Shown piece by piece: positions 34,101-46,996 of a DNA stretch of 64,000 nucleotides; position 1 is the stretch's first letter; the number at the start of each line of letters is the position of its first letter. The translations under genes were made by a program, and so were the position numbers. Under the pieces are notes generated by a model that was not told where the DNA came from, ran no database searches, and saw only the letters and a program-made list of their open reading frames with translations. The DNA is from Onchidella celtica. Taxonomy: Eukaryota > Mollusca > Gastropoda > Systellommatophora > Onchidiidae. The stretch spans positions 58,429,625-58,493,624 of the forward strand of contig OZ007571.1 of NCBI GenBank assembly GCA_963931925.1, in the 5' to 3' direction.

Positions 34101-37100
34101 GTGTTCCAATGGTTGCTAGTTTATAATTAGTAGCACACCGGGCCAAGCCTGTTTTGCGTCAGTTTTGGCGCAGACTTGAACTTCCTTTGACTCAACCAGC
34201 GAGACGGACGTGTTTCCCTCGTGCACTCCATATCCCACACCTCACGCTAAAGCCGGGGCAAAACAGACTGGACTCGGTGCGCTCAAGGAAAACGAGATTA
34301 TGCCATTTTCAAACAAGTATGAAATGAACTGATTTTTCGTATTGCTAAGTTGGGCTGGATTTTTTTTTTCCCGATGCCAGATAAAATCATTATTGCTTGT
34401 TCTATTGACAAGCCATGTTAATATAAGAAATGTAATTCTACCTGTGCTATGTAAGAGAATATCCGACATTTCCATCTTAATATGTTGAAATCGATGTAGA
34501 GATCTTATTATGATGCACGGCAAATTTTAATTGCCTCAAGGAACGAGGTTTCGAACAAAAACGTTGCCTTGTGCTGTGCCCTACTTCAAACCGACCAGCG
34601 CCTCTTTCTTTTTCATGTCAGGAAAAGCGCCACGGGATAGTGCTCTCTAAATGTTCATCCTCTTCCTCCTATCTCTTCTTACCGAGTGATCTATTGCACA
34701 TCTTACTGTAGTCAAAAGGGAACTTTCAGATACAAGATGATTTAGTTTTTCTCACCCTATGTACACCAGACGTAAGCCATGGAAAACCTCTCTACATTAT
34801 AAACATAAAATTCTTGAGGCAAAGCCGGAACGCGGAGTGGCTGTAAAGGTGTGCCCAACACCCGCCTTCGCTCTCCACTTCCCAAATAATGGCAGATAAG
34901 TAAAGTGGACGATACGGAACATTTATTTTTACGTCAGCGGTTGTCAAGACAACGCTTGACAATAATTCTTTTTCCTCAGGTATCTGAACGAGGAAATATG
35001 GCATGTCGTATGGTATGTGCATGTAAAATGTTAATAAATATAGTTACATCTGAACAACTTTATACATTACATTTCAAACATATAAACTATATCAATAAAT
35101 AGGGTGCAACTCGAATCTCTATGGTCACAATATAGGAAATTGGCGTCAAAAAGGTTAGCTAACTCTTCAGTATAATTAATCCATAACCTGAGACATGCTG
35201 CTCACTGCCACTCAAAACTGGCGTGCAACAATGGATCCGTGTACAAAAGAATGTTGAATTTTTAAGTTTCATCAGACCAAAATTTGACTCTTGCTCTTCA
35301 CAGCAGTCCACACACACACACAAAAAAAAATGAATGGACCGATAGACGCTGCCTTCAAGACATCAGGTAAATTCGAAAGCTGGCTGATCAATCGTCGTCA
35401 TCCAGATTCTTACTCCAGTTTGTTTGTGGGCTCTCAGATATTTTTGGCTTTCATTGCTTACAAACGATATTCAATATCGAATCCCAAATACCCGATTTTG
35501 CAAGTCATATTCGAGATAAAATCTCAAATATCTGGTACCGTTGTTACAAATTATAGTCGATGTAGAATCTCAAATCCCAGTGCATGTACGTTCAACAGAG
35601 TAATCGCACAGTCCCCAGAGCCGGGGACTCCAGCTGCACTATGAATCCCAGTCTGCATTTGGGTAGACGAAAACGACATGAATGAGGGCTTAGATTTTCT
35701 AACAGATGGGAAATTGCTTCGCTGTAAGTCACAGAAAGGCGTGTTTGTTATTGACGGGAAACAGAAATTACTGGTATTTGTAATAAATTAAATTTACTTG
35801 TCGAACGCTACTACCTGTTGAACTTGCATTGCGCCGATGAAATCACTTTAAATGTAAATCACTGCAGATGAAGAGTCTGGTGTGACGCATAGTTATTGGT
35901 TTGTAACAAGCGTAGTGTAACAATTTCATATTCGAGACAGCTACCGCACCTCGCGGATGAACTTAACACAGGAACCCAAAGAAGTTCGACCCGCTTGCTT
36001 TCGGGCACCAGGGTTCAGAAGTCGAATTCATTCGCACGATAATACGACCACTGCATCACAGCTCTAAAACATCAGATTTTTAACATGTCAATGAAGACAA
36101 ACACAATCATCTTAGGTCGTAAAAAGTGACAGAATTCGTACGGAACTGAAGCGGATCACCCGTGGAGATGCGGCTTAGGATCGCCAGGACGTCTCATTTT
36201 GAGAGCTCCTACCTTGTCTATCAATCACTGTGACCCTGGCATCCAGGCCTTGTCTCTCGCCATGCGCTAAATCCTGGTATTTCATCGCTATTTGACTCTA
36301 ACATCTTATCCCCCTTGCCTAAGCTTAAGCCTTGCGGTTGGGTTACGATGAAATGGAACACGATCACTTATTATGTCGGTGGCAGCAACAGCCAACATTT
36401 TCAGATCGTACTTTAAAGAACCTAACTTGTTCCTGTCCGGGGACAAATTAATTTTATGTTGATATTAAATTTGTAACAAATAAAAGACGATCTCGACAAT
36501 TTCCAGTAGGGGAGAGATTCTATTACCTCATTTCTTCAATACTTACCTACCGTAACTCTCATAGTAAATGTTCAGACTGTGGCCTTTCACCTTCCGGAAA
36601 TACAATGGAATGTAACAGTGGTTTTGTTTATGAATTCTCTGTGCGTACTTAAGCAAGAGCATACATGGCCCAGGTCTAGGTCTGTTTTTTCGGGAAATAG
36701 GAGCTTTTTTGTTTCCATTTAAGGGTATCATTGGCTATTAGGGTATTGAAAACTGGAATCACTACAATTCCCCCCCCCCCCCCCTATTTTTTTTGTTTAG
36801 TTTTACACACTCCCAGCCTCAATAATTTTATTAACGATAATTTATGAGTTAGAATTTCTGCGAACTTTTTTTTTTTTTCTGAAATTCTCAACAATGAAAT
36901 TAATAATGTCAGAGAAAAATTTACGAAATAAACTCGCAGACTGGAGGAAGCAATGAGAAGACAAGACTGTTCTGAGTGTCTTGCTTTTCACGCACTTCTT
37001 TCAACTGTCTACTGGTATGAAAAAGGACGGATCTTGTTGGGTAAATGCACCTACAAGTAACCACACACAAAAGAGCACAAAAAAGAGCAATGTACTGCAA

Positions 37101-38116
37101 TAAAAACGATAACAGACACTCTTCGGTTGTCTAACATTCGAGTAATGCCTGTACAAATAGGATCACGGGGTGCATTATTTTTCGCTCTAATGACGGGGAG
37201 CGCCACAGTTTGTGTAGTTTTTATAGGAATTTAATCGGAGTTGGTGCCGGCACCTAATCCCCGTATCACTTTTAACCGCGCGCTCGACAAAGGTAGTGTG
37301 TTTTTTTTTACTGGGAAAGAACGCAGGTGATAAACAGCAGTGTTACAGGGGGGAGAGATTTTCGTATGATAACCAAGCGAAGCGTAAACTGAAAATGCTT
37401 ATGTATACGACAAACTTTCAAGCATACAAATACAATGCAAACATACACATATAGTTATTAAACATACCCATATAACCATAATTATTTTCATACATAAAAA
37501 AAAAAATGAATTTACGAGCGGACAAGCTCATATTTCGTGCAAAATCATACAAATGTGTGCGCCGAAACAAGATGTACACATTCGAGAGAGTGAACATGAG
37601 GGTCATCATTAGCCATAAACGCCATGTTTAACATCAGTCTCAGACCAGAACAAAGTGTTGTGTCGAACCAACAAGATATTCACAAATTTATTAATGGTTA
37701 AGATTAGACAATCACAAAAGAAAAGTACCTACACTGATTTGCTTACTTACAAGAACATGTATCGCAAAGAATAAGAATTATGAGAATGAAACGAAAAGAC
37801 ACATGAAAGGGGTGGGGGCCGGGGTAACATGAAAATAGTGAATAAAAGTGGAAAAAAATCCATGGAGATCGTTTAACATAAGAAACCTGCTCAGTAAGTT
37901 GTTTGTTTCATGCCTTTACAAACTCGAATCTCTTTGGTTTATGAGCTGCACGACGGTTTTCTTCATAATTTAGATGATGTAAATGAAACACAGCAACTGG
38001 ATTCATTACAACGTGCCATTCCTTGACTGATGTTAAGTCTTGCTAAACTAAATCACGATTTAGATTCTCTGGGTTTCACAGATTCGAATAATATTATGTT
38101 GTGGAAGAAAAAGTCA
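31111..38116. other. Long gene-free segment
   Basis: AT-rich DNA with no supported gene. Notable only for microsatellites ((TG)n near 33849-33871, CA near 35310), homopolymers (C16 near 36770, T12 near 36867) and short unrecognised frames under 120 codons. An exon of a large host gene could hide here, but nothing in translation is recognisable. Confidence 0.4.
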
Positions 38117-38352
38117 GGAGGCAGCAAAGCAAGAGGTAAGTAAGAAGTGAAGGAGGAAGAATGGGAGGCAGCAAAGCAAGAGGTAAGTAAGAAGTGAAGG
38201 AGGAAGAATGGGAGGCAGCAAAGCAAGAGGTAAGTAAGAAGTGAAGGAGGAAGAATGGGAGGCAGCAAAGCAAGAGGTAAGTAAGAAGTGAAGGAGGAAG
38301 AATGGGAGGCAGCAAAGCAAGAGGTAAGTAAGAAGTGAAGAAGGAAGAATGG
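38117..38352. repeat. 47-bp purine-rich minisatellite, five copies
   Basis: Units beginning GGAGGCAGCAAAGCAAG occur at 38117, 38164, 38211, 38258 and 38305, nearly identical. One strand is almost pure purine. Because 47 is not a multiple of three and no stops fall in the unit, long frames (up to 183 codons) appear on the minus strand; they are artefacts. Purine-rich DNA continues to about 38600. Confidence 0.95.
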
Positions 38353-38619
38353 GATTGGAAAAGGAAAGAAAACCAAAGACAGAAGAAGAGAAAGGAAAGC
38401 ACAAATGGGTAAAAGAGGAGCAGGTAAGACCCCCCCCCTCTCTCTCACCCCCACCGCAGCCCAACTCCCCCAACCCCCCCCCCCAAAAAAGAGCCAGAAA
38501 GCGAAGGATAGTAACGGTGGGGTAAGGGGGAGAAAATGAGAGAAAGAGTGAGGCAGAAAGAAAGACAGAGGAAAAATGAGAGAAATGCACGTGCTCTATG
38601 ACGATGGAAAAAGGATGTC

Positions 38620-40389
38620 GAATAATTATATCCAACTTGTAACTCTGGACAGCAAACACTAACAATGTTATAAAACGATGGCAACATTGTTTACATTTGT
38701 GAAGTAAAGATGCGGGAGATTATGTGAAGCGATGATAATTTTTTAATTAATCTCTCTCAGAGCCCCCCATTCTGGATAACTAAGTGACAGGCTGCAGTCA
38801 GGCCATGCTCGAAAAATAACTAACAGTTTACCCTTTTATCTAAACCTGTAACAAGCCTCCCTCTGAATTAAGTCCCATCTTATACTCTGGAGATGCGGCA
38901 AAAAATCGCAGAGATGCAGGTCATAATCAATCAAGAATTATTTCTCACAAAAGCTGTGTAAACCGTTTACTATTTCAGCACATGTGCATGTAAACGGCTT
39001 TTCTTTTCATAATCAAAGCGAGCAAGCTGGACTATAACACTCTCGTTGACCTTTGCAAACCGCTTCTATGGCTTTGTGTTTCAGACCCCCAAAAAATAGT
39101 GTCCCAGGAAATGGCTTGCCGCACCGCTCGGCCTTAAAAAGGGGGGGGGGGGGACAAATAAACAGATCCTTCGATGACCATAATGGGTGTCAAATGACCA
39201 AGTTTCAATTTACTCAAGATTTAACGGTTTGGCAGTCTTCTGGTAAGTAACGAACATTCAGACAGACAAGACTCGTCTGCGCGGATACGGGGCAAATAAT
39301 TACATACTTGATGGCCAGTGAAGTAACCCCCCCCCCTCCCCCCCAAAGAAGAAAAAAAATAGTCTTGCTTCTGACAGGATTCAGCTCATCTTTCGAATCC
39401 CACGCTTGCTAAACTGTCTTATCGGTAAGAGAGCAGGGGCTCCAACAAAGACAGTAAAATATGGCGGTCCTGGGTTTTGTTCTAATTCCTATCAGCAAAA
39501 AGTAAAGTGCACAGAAAGGTTGTGTTTATCCTTACACCAAGGATGCTCTTTGCCAAGCGAACTGTATACAATTTGAATGTCTGCAGCTCTATTTTGGTAT
39601 TACTACCTTTATGTTAAATGCGCTCAATGACTGTTTACATTTATGGTGCATTTTTTTGCGCCAAATGCCCTTCTGTTCAATGTTCTTGCTTAAACACGCC
39701 TGATACTTGTTTTGTTTTGCCGGAGTTTGACGTCAGGCTCAGCACAATGGTGTTATATGAACATACTTGGGGCCTCCATCAAGCCGCTGAAGAGTGGGGG
39801 TCATAAAAATGCGTTAGAAGTCAGTTAGTCTGAATTCTGCCTCAGAGTATTCGAACATCAGAACTTCCAAACCCTAATTATTGAGTTACTGTGCCGGATA
39901 CCCCTTGATGCTCGATCAACTAGAGTACCGTTGTCCCAGCTGCGGGGAGCATTTTGGTTTCGGGGAGAATTAAACGCCTCTTTTTATTATTCAGTATACT
40001 GACTTTGATTACTTGTAAAACAGAATGAGTTCTTAATTGATAGTATAGGGTGATCAAATAGAATAGTGCATTAAAAAAAAAAATGTACTACTCAAATATC
40101 AATGGTTTGATTCTAGAACCTGCTTTATTTACAAACTGATTTACGGCATGCGTTGACATCAAATCGATTACCGAGTAGTAATTATTTTTTTTTAATTAAA
40201 TGTTTAATTCTTTATTTAGCCCCCTGGCAATCAGCATTCCATATTTAGAAGACCATATCACTTGGTGTGCAGTGTATCAGATTTGGAACACTTATTCTAT
40301 TTATCGGTAATTCATTTATTTCCTGACAAATATTTCAAAATTGTACTTCAGTTTAAAATCAGTTTATAAATCTTCAGATTTTTTTTGAT
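38620..40389. other. Gene-free segment
   Basis: No supported gene; G14 near 39139 and C-rich runs near 39328. A weak B-box-like word near 39470 was not enough to call a SINE. Confidence 0.4.
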
Positions 40390-40608
40390 CTTAAGATCAA
40401 GGGTGAAAAATCTTTTTCTTTTCAAGGGCATCAGATTTGGAATTCTCTGCCTCTCTTTGAGAGAGACTGAAAATTTATGACTTCAAAACATCAGCTGACG
40501 AGTCTTCTTTTTTACACTCTCTCTCAATGTCCATCTAGTTTTTTGTTTCTGTGAGTATCGTATGTCTGTGTAATGTGTTTGTGATTCATACAATATAGTT
40601 GTTGTAAA
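40390..40608 (+). mobile_element. LINE 3'-end fragment (first 219-bp copy)
   Basis: It matches 46227-46445 at a constant offset of 5,837 bp with about two mismatches. Translation begins with FSFQGHQIWNSLP. This resembles the C-terminal RxFSVxxPRLWNSLP block of CR1/L2/Jockey-type reverse transcriptase proteins (family knowledge). It lacks the 3' tail seen in the other copy. Confidence 0.7.
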
Positions 40609-41954
40609 TGTTCGTACACAGAATACGGGTGAAAACAATAGACATGAGTAACTGTCGCTGTTGTCTTGTCCCCTTATGCTGGATCCCGAGGGCATGGAGG
40701 AGGGGAATAAATATCATTTCAGATATTTTTGCAGTCAACTCAATAAACATCTTCAAAGCCTGCGCAGCTCGTAGTCTAAACACATTTGCCAAAAGTTCAT
40801 CGCCCTAGACAAAAGATCTTGCTCACTCAGCACTTAGACCATTTGTTGCCCAATTAATCTTGAGTTTGTTTGTGTCTTAAGTCACTTTCACTCACTCCAG
40901 TCAACACATACTTCAAGTTGTTCCAGTCCTCTGTGACCCCACAGAAGCATCCATTTTCCTCTCTACTAACCATCTAACTCTTCAAGTGTGAAAGAAATGA
41001 AACATTCCTCCAGCCTTTCATCAGATCACAAAGTAGACGCCTTCTCAAGTAAACATAAACAAGTTTGACAAAAAGAACACCATTCAAGTTTCAACCAACA
41101 GCCGTGGGAAATTTCCAGCAAATGAACAAACATTTTTTACGTATAATCAATGTCTTGAATTGAAGTCAGAGAAACAAGAATACTTAATATAAAATTATAA
41201 GCCAAAAACGACGTAAGAATACAATCAATAGACTGTTGACGTAGACCTATTGTAATAGTCACTTGGTTTACAAATCTCCAATGCATGAACTGAAGTTCGT
41301 TTTGCATGTCTTGTCCGCACTTACAATATACATTTACAAACTTTTGCTAATGTTAAACAGTGGACTTGCAATGGCTACTGGGGCCGACCTCACGGCTGGC
41401 AATCATTTCTTTCATTTTGTGCCAGTACTCAACCTGATACAAAAATCAGATCAATCACCGAGACCCCTCCGTCTGTACCTCCCCATTCAACACCTATTTG
41501 GTTCCACAGCTACGATGGAATACCGTTCTGAGAATATCGCACAATACAACACAAAATGCTGAAACTTGATCGCAAATTCTGGTCACGCACTCACATGCCA
41601 CCTGCTGTTGTGTAGTTGTTGTATCTTAGTCTCTTAGTTTCATGTTCCCACTGACTCTGCAATGAGCCCGAGTGTCGCATGTATGCACATCTCCATTCAT
41701 AGTTTGTCTAAAAAAAAATGCGACGTAACTGCGATGCGATAGTAACACAATAAAGTCTTTTCAACCTCATACTAGTTTTATTGGGAGCACGATGCCTTAA
41801 TTCTACATGGCATACCCACTGTTTGGCAACAGACTGGGCCGCCGATGTCCAATAAAATAATAATTCTGAACCAGCTGATAAAACAGGCGTTGACTAGAAT
41901 GAACCTGTTACTGGGCTTTCATGGTCATTTTTATTGTATTTTATTATTATTTAT
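40609..41954. other. Gene-free segment before LINE copy B
   Basis: No supported gene. Ordinary AT-rich sequence up to the 12-bp target duplication of LINE B at 41955-41966. Confidence 0.4.
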
Positions 41955-42085
41955 GTATATTTAATTCCCGGTAGCGGTGTGGTCATAGGCTTGTTTGCCT
42001 AAATCATAGACGAAGAATTGAGCAAACTTCCCGGACGCAGCTTCGAAGCTGGCGGCAGCAGGCCAGTGGTTGATTGATAGGGCAG

Positions 42086-42673
42086 ATGGCAATATACCGT
42101 CACTCTGGCCTGGATATCGTGACACAGAGCATCCACCAGTATTGGTGTTCTTTGGTTTGGGTCTTTCACCCTAGTCAGTTGGGACTGCGAGGCTGTGGAG
42201 TAGCCTACAGGCAGCCGGTCAGGCAATATGACTGTCCCTCTGGCATCCTCCTGCACCTGGATACATTTCCAGTCGTCTTGACCCTGTCTTGCCACTTGGA
42301 TAAGTTGTGTCCAGGCGAGAGAGTGAGTCTGATGTTTGCGCAGCTCTTTCTCACTAAAAACAAATTCTTTGCGCCAATCTTAACACTCACCTCGTCTTCT
42401 TTCATCTTTGTCTCGTCTTCTTTCCTCTCAAAATTCCAACGGCGATGGGCGAGTGCGGTGGCAGCAGGTTTGGATAGACTGGAAGCTGTTAGCACAGACC
42501 TACACGTTGGTGGCTGTGGGCTATGGTCGCTTCATCGTCGATTGAAGTGGAGGCGTGGGGAGGCAGCACCCACAGTAGCTGAGCAGCCTTATTTAAGGAT
42601 AGCACTGCTCACCTCAACTGACGAAGGGGCTAGAAAAGGTGCCCTAAAGAAAGCCCACTTCACATCACCCTGA
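42086..42673 (+). CDS. Upstream ORF1-like frame of LINE copy B
   Basis: A frame of 195 residues from the first ATG (42086) to TGA at 42671-42673. No recognised domain or nucleic-acid-binding motif. It overlaps the open frame of the endonuclease-RT ORF by about 40 nt, the latter being in the -1 frame. The antisense strand also has a frame of about 96 codons here, so coding status is doubtful. It could be untranslated leader or a small ORF1. Confidence 0.3.
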   Translation: MAIYRHSGLDIVTQSIHQYWCSLVWVFHPSQLGLRGCGVAYRQPVRQYDCPSGILLHLDTFPVVLTLSCHLDKLCPGERVSLMFAQLFLTKNKFFAPILTLTSSSFIFVSSSFLSKFQRRWASAVAAGLDRLEAVSTDLHVGGCGLWSLHRRLKWRRGEAAPTVAEQPYLRIALLTSTDEGARKGALKKAHFTSP

Positions 42674-45600
42674 CTGGTATACCGCGACCAGTGGGGATCC
42701 CTTTTTGCGGTCGAAACAAAAAGAAATTCAGCTTACTCAGGCTAGGAGCCTGGAATATACGCACACTACAGGACAACTCAAACAACCCGGAAAGACGCAC
42801 TGCACTTATTGCCATTGAGCTCAGCAGGTACAACCTGGACATAGTGGCACTCAGTGAGACCAGACTCCCTGATAGTGGCCAACTCAAAGAGCTCAGTGAT
42901 GGATACACCTTCTTCTGGAAAGGCAAGGGTGCAGTCGAACCGAGACAGCATGGTGTTGGGTTTGCAATTAAAAATGACCTTGTCAGAAACTTGCAGTCCA
43001 TGCCAATTGAAATAAATGACAGGCTAATGACACTCAGGATCCCAGTTGGGAAAAGCCAGTCAGCCACCCTCATTAGCGCATATGCGCCCACCATGACAAA
43101 CCCAGATGAAGCCAAAGACAAGTTCTATTCTGATCTAGAATCTGTCATATGCTCTGTCCCGGCAGCTGATAAGCTGATTCTCTTGGGGGACTTCAATGCT
43201 AGGGTTGGCTCAGAAATCTCAGCGTGGCCAAATGTTTTTGGCCCTCATGGAGTTGGTTCGTGCAATAACAATGGGTTGCGCTTACTTACTTTGTGCGCTG
43301 AATTTGGCCTGTTCATTACCAACACAAATTTTAGTCTCCCCGTGAGAAACAGAACGTCATGGATGCATCCCCGCTCAAAGCATTGGCATCTCATAGACTA
43401 TGTCATTGTGAGGAAGACTGACAGAAAGGATGTCCTTGTAACAAAGGCGATGTGTGGTGCCGAGTGTGGAACTGACCACAGACTCATTGTTTGCAAGCTC
43501 AGACTAACATTGAGGCGCAATAGACGCCCTCAAGGGAAAGCGCCACCTAAACGCCTAAATGTTTCAAAACTCTGCTCAGCTGAGAAACAGAGCGAGCTCT
43601 CATCAGAACTCTCCTCAAAATTGGATTGCGTGACTTTTGACCCTGAGAACATTGAATAGAGCTGGACTGACCTAAATACGACTGTACACTCTTGCGCCAG
43701 CAGCACAGTTGGTTTTCCTGTCCGCAAGCACCAGGACTGGTTCAATGATAATGATAATGAAATCAAAGTGCTCATCAAAGAAAAAAATAGTCTCATCCAA
43801 GTTCTCTGCAGTGACCCCTCTTCCACAGCAAAAGCTGATGCACTGCGTGCATGTAAGGGTGTACTCCAGAAGAAGCTGAGGAAAATGAAAAATGACTGGC
43901 TTGAAGAGCGAGCAAGAGAAACTCAGAAATATGCCGACACAAACAACACTAGAAAGTTCTTTGAGAGCCTCCGAGCTGTGTTTGGACCATCCCGCTCTGG
44001 CACTACGCCACTTCTTGCGTCAGATGGTTCAACACGCATTGTTGAATTGAATGCCATAATTCAGCGTTGGGCAGAACATTTCGGAGGTGTGCTAAATCGG
44101 CCATCAAATATAAATACTGAGTCCATTGACCGCCTCCCTCAGACTCCTATTAATGCAGCTCTTGCCAAGCCATTCACAGCAAATGAGACCCGAACTGCCA
44201 CAAATCAGATGTCCTTTAACAAATCACCAGGCGTGGATTCAATTCCTGCTGAGGTGTATGCCTTCGGTGGAGAAAAGCTTATTGAAAGGTTGACCGAGTT
44301 GTTCAATCATATGTTGAAAGCAGGGAAGCTGCCACAGGACTTCAAAGATGCTTCAATCATCCATCTGTACAAAAACAAAGGGGACAGCCAAGTCTGTGAC
44401 AACCATCGGGGAATCTCTCTACTTTCAATTGCTGACAAAATATTGGCAAGAATGCTTCTGAATCGCCTTCTTGATCACCTCTCGTCAAATGACTTGCTTC
44501 CCGAGAGCCAATGTGGCTTTCGTAAAGAGAGGGGAACGGCGGATATGATTTTTGCTGCCAGACAGATTCAGGAAAAATGCATGGAACAAAATAAAGCGCT
44601 GTATATCACATTTGTTGACCTCACAAAAGCATTTGACACAGTGTGTCGTGAAGGCCTCTGGAAAATCTTGGCGAAGTTTGGGTGTCCACCCGAATTCATC
44701 ACAATAGTGCGCCAGTTTCATGATGGCATGCAAGCTGCAGTCAAAAGCAACGGCAGTGTTTCAGAGCCCTTTGCTGTCACAAATGGGGTAAAACAGGGTT
44801 GTGTCTTAGCCCCAACTCTGTTCAGCGTCATGTTCTCTGCAATGCTACAAGAAGCCTTTAGCTCTCCTCCTCAAGGGGTAAGCATCAAGTACCGAACTGA
44901 TGGCAGTCTATTCAACCTCAGGAGACTTCAGGCAAAAACCAAAACCAAAAGTACTCAAGTCTGTGACCTACTATTTGCTGATGATTGTGCACTTCTGGCA
45001 CACGATGAGGATAGCATGCAAAACTGTGTTGATAAGTTCTCTAGTGCCTGTGACAACTTTGGCCTCACAATAAGCACAAAGAAGACGGAAGTGCTCCATC
45101 AGCCTACTCCAGACGACAAGTATCCTGTGACCCCAAATATCAAAGTCCATGACAGTCTTCTGAAGGTGTCGGAGAACTTCACCTATCTTGGCAGTACACT
45201 GTCTTCCGCGGCTCGTGTTGATACTGAAATTCTCTCAAGAATCAGCAAAGCCAGCTCTGCATTTGGCAGGCTACGAAAGAGAGTGTGGGATGTCGCCGGC
45301 ATTCGCACAGACACTAAGCTGAAAGTGTACAATGCTGTGGTCCTTCCCACCCTACTCTATGGGGCTGAAACCTGGACAGTGGACCAATCGCATGCCAGAA
45401 AGCTAAATCACTTTCATCTGGCCTGCCTTAGAAAGATCCTAAGGATCAAATGGCAGGATAAAATTCCAGACACTGAGGTCCTCAATCGTGCCAAGGAATT
45501 GAGCATCTTCTGCCACCTGAAAAAAATTCAGCTACGTTGGGCAGGACATGTTGTCAGAATGCCCGACTCCAGACTCCCTAAGCAAATCTTCTTCTCTGAG

Positions 45601-45918
45601 CTCTCCAATGGAACGAGGAATGTTGGGGCCCCAAAGAGACGTTACAAAGACACTCTCAAGCAATCACTGAAGGCTTTTGCCATTGATGTGAGTGAGTGGG
45701 AAAAGCTCTCGCTTGATCGTGCAAATTGGAGGGCGGCCCTTACCAGAGGCAGCAAAGCATGGGAAGCTGACAGAGTCCAGCAGGCTATCAAAAAAAGAGA
45801 ACGGCGCAAGAAAAGGCCCAGTGGTACTGAACCAACGGAGCACTCTTGTCATATATGCGGAAGGGTCTTCAGGGCAAAAATAGGACTTATCAGTCACATG
45901 AGAAGCCATAAGTCATGA
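42634..45918 (+). pseudogene. Endonuclease-reverse transcriptase of LINE copy B (one TAG)
   Basis: Nicks target DNA and reverse transcribes the element RNA. Numbered from 42691, it spans 1,075 positions. The APE endonuclease occupies about 15-270 with WNIRTL near 20, GDFNAR at D167 and DHRL at D262-H263. The RT has FVDLTKAFDTV (D643, D649) and FADD at 762-765. After the RT come the RWAGHVVRM-type region and a C2H2 finger (C1053, C1056, H1069, H1073). A TAG at 43657-43659 replaces the CAG of copy A between endonuclease and RT and is the only break. There is no in-frame ATG ahead of the endonuclease motifs. The family resembles RTE-like elements; assignment uncertain. Confidence 0.9.
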
Positions 45919-46149
45919 AAGAACAGTCTTTCCATTCTGTCCTCTGTGTCCTTACTTCTCTTTATTGTCCATGTGTTGAAATTCTCAACAATTTCTGTTC
46001 TTTATTCCTCTGGTGTTGTTAAGGTCATCATCATACCTGATGGACGAACTATTATTATTATTACGTATATTTAATTAAAATCTTTCCAAACCTCTCTGTT
46101 TCTTTGGTCCCCCAACAAAGTTATTGGATCTTTTCTTACTCCATTAAAA

Positions 46150-46512
46150 CAAAAACAAAAAAAACCTATCACGATGACTCAGAGATATCTTACACTAATT
46201 TACAGTTCAAAATTCCTAAGATGTCTCTTAAGATCAAGGGTGAAAAATCGTTTTCTTTTCAAGGGCATCAGATTTGGAATTCTCTGCCTCTCTTTGAGAG
46301 AGACTGAAAATTTATGACTTCGAAACATCAGCTGACGAGTCTTCTTTTTTACACTCTCTCTCAATGTCCATCTAGTTTTTTGTTTCTGTGAGTATCGTAT
46401 GTCTGTGTAATGTGTTTGTGATTCATACAATATAGTTGTTGTAAAGTGCTTAGAGCCTGGTTGTTAACGGGGAGGGGGGGGTGCTATGTATTATTATTAT
46501 TATTATTATTAC
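46150..46512 (+). mobile_element. LINE 3' end with (ATT)n tail (second copy)
   Basis: It encodes the end of a LINE reverse transcriptase protein (LKIKGEKSFSFQGHQIWNSLPLFE). This continues into a 3' end with GTAAAGTGCTTAGAGCC and GTGCTATGTATT, then (ATT)n at about 46486-46511. The TAAAG(C/T)GCTT...GCTAT pattern is common at CR1/L2-type LINE ends. It is heavily 5'-truncated. The part 46227-46445 is about 99% identical to 40390-40608. Confidence 0.75.
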
Positions 46513-46996
46513 CTGTCGTGTATGGTATATGATAATAATATGTAACTCTTATATTCCTCTATACTTCCTCCTTATACTCCTATATTCTTGGCGTATTGGA
46601 AGCCCTAAATTCCTACTGCCACTCATTAAGCTCACATCTGCCTGAAATTTTACATGTGCCTTCCTTTTGGCATGTAGCAGGTTCTTTTTTAGATCTTGAA
46701 ACTTGAAATGGTGGGGAAGTATTTTCTGAGTTTGCTTTGTGTCGCTAATTTTGCTTCCCGATCCTTTTAAGTATTTGAGCCCACGACGTTATTACTTCCT
46801 GTGATCTGTTCACTATAAACAAACTGCCCAGTTCGCAGCTTACTGTCATTTTATCACAATCTGCGCCTTGAATGCTGACAAGGTGCAGTAAGACTCTAAA
46901 GCACAACAACAGCCACAAAACAAGCCAAAAGGAATGGGCAAGGTGAGGCAGATCCATTCTAATCAGCCACACCTGAAACTAATAAACAGGTTTATC
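46513..46996. other. Gene-free segment
   Basis: No supported gene. It may be the body of a decayed Helitron whose 3' end is at 47023, but no 5' end was found. Confidence 0.3.

Larger units (their letters stand above)
41967..46064 (+). mobile_element. APE-type LINE, copy B (one nonsense mutation)
   Basis: The same family as copy A, in the opposite orientation. A 12-bp target duplication GTATATTTAATT lies at 41955-41966 and 46065-46076. It starts about 228 bp inside copy A's 5' end, a normal LINE 5' truncation. It ends in an (ATT)n tail. Its coding region is continuous from about 42634 to 45918 apart from one TAG. Confidence 0.95.

Noticed and set aside
38053-38665. Long Leu/Ser/Pro-rich frames on the minus strand
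   Set aside because: They arise because a stop-free 47-bp unit repeats in all phases, so they are an artefact of the minisatellite.
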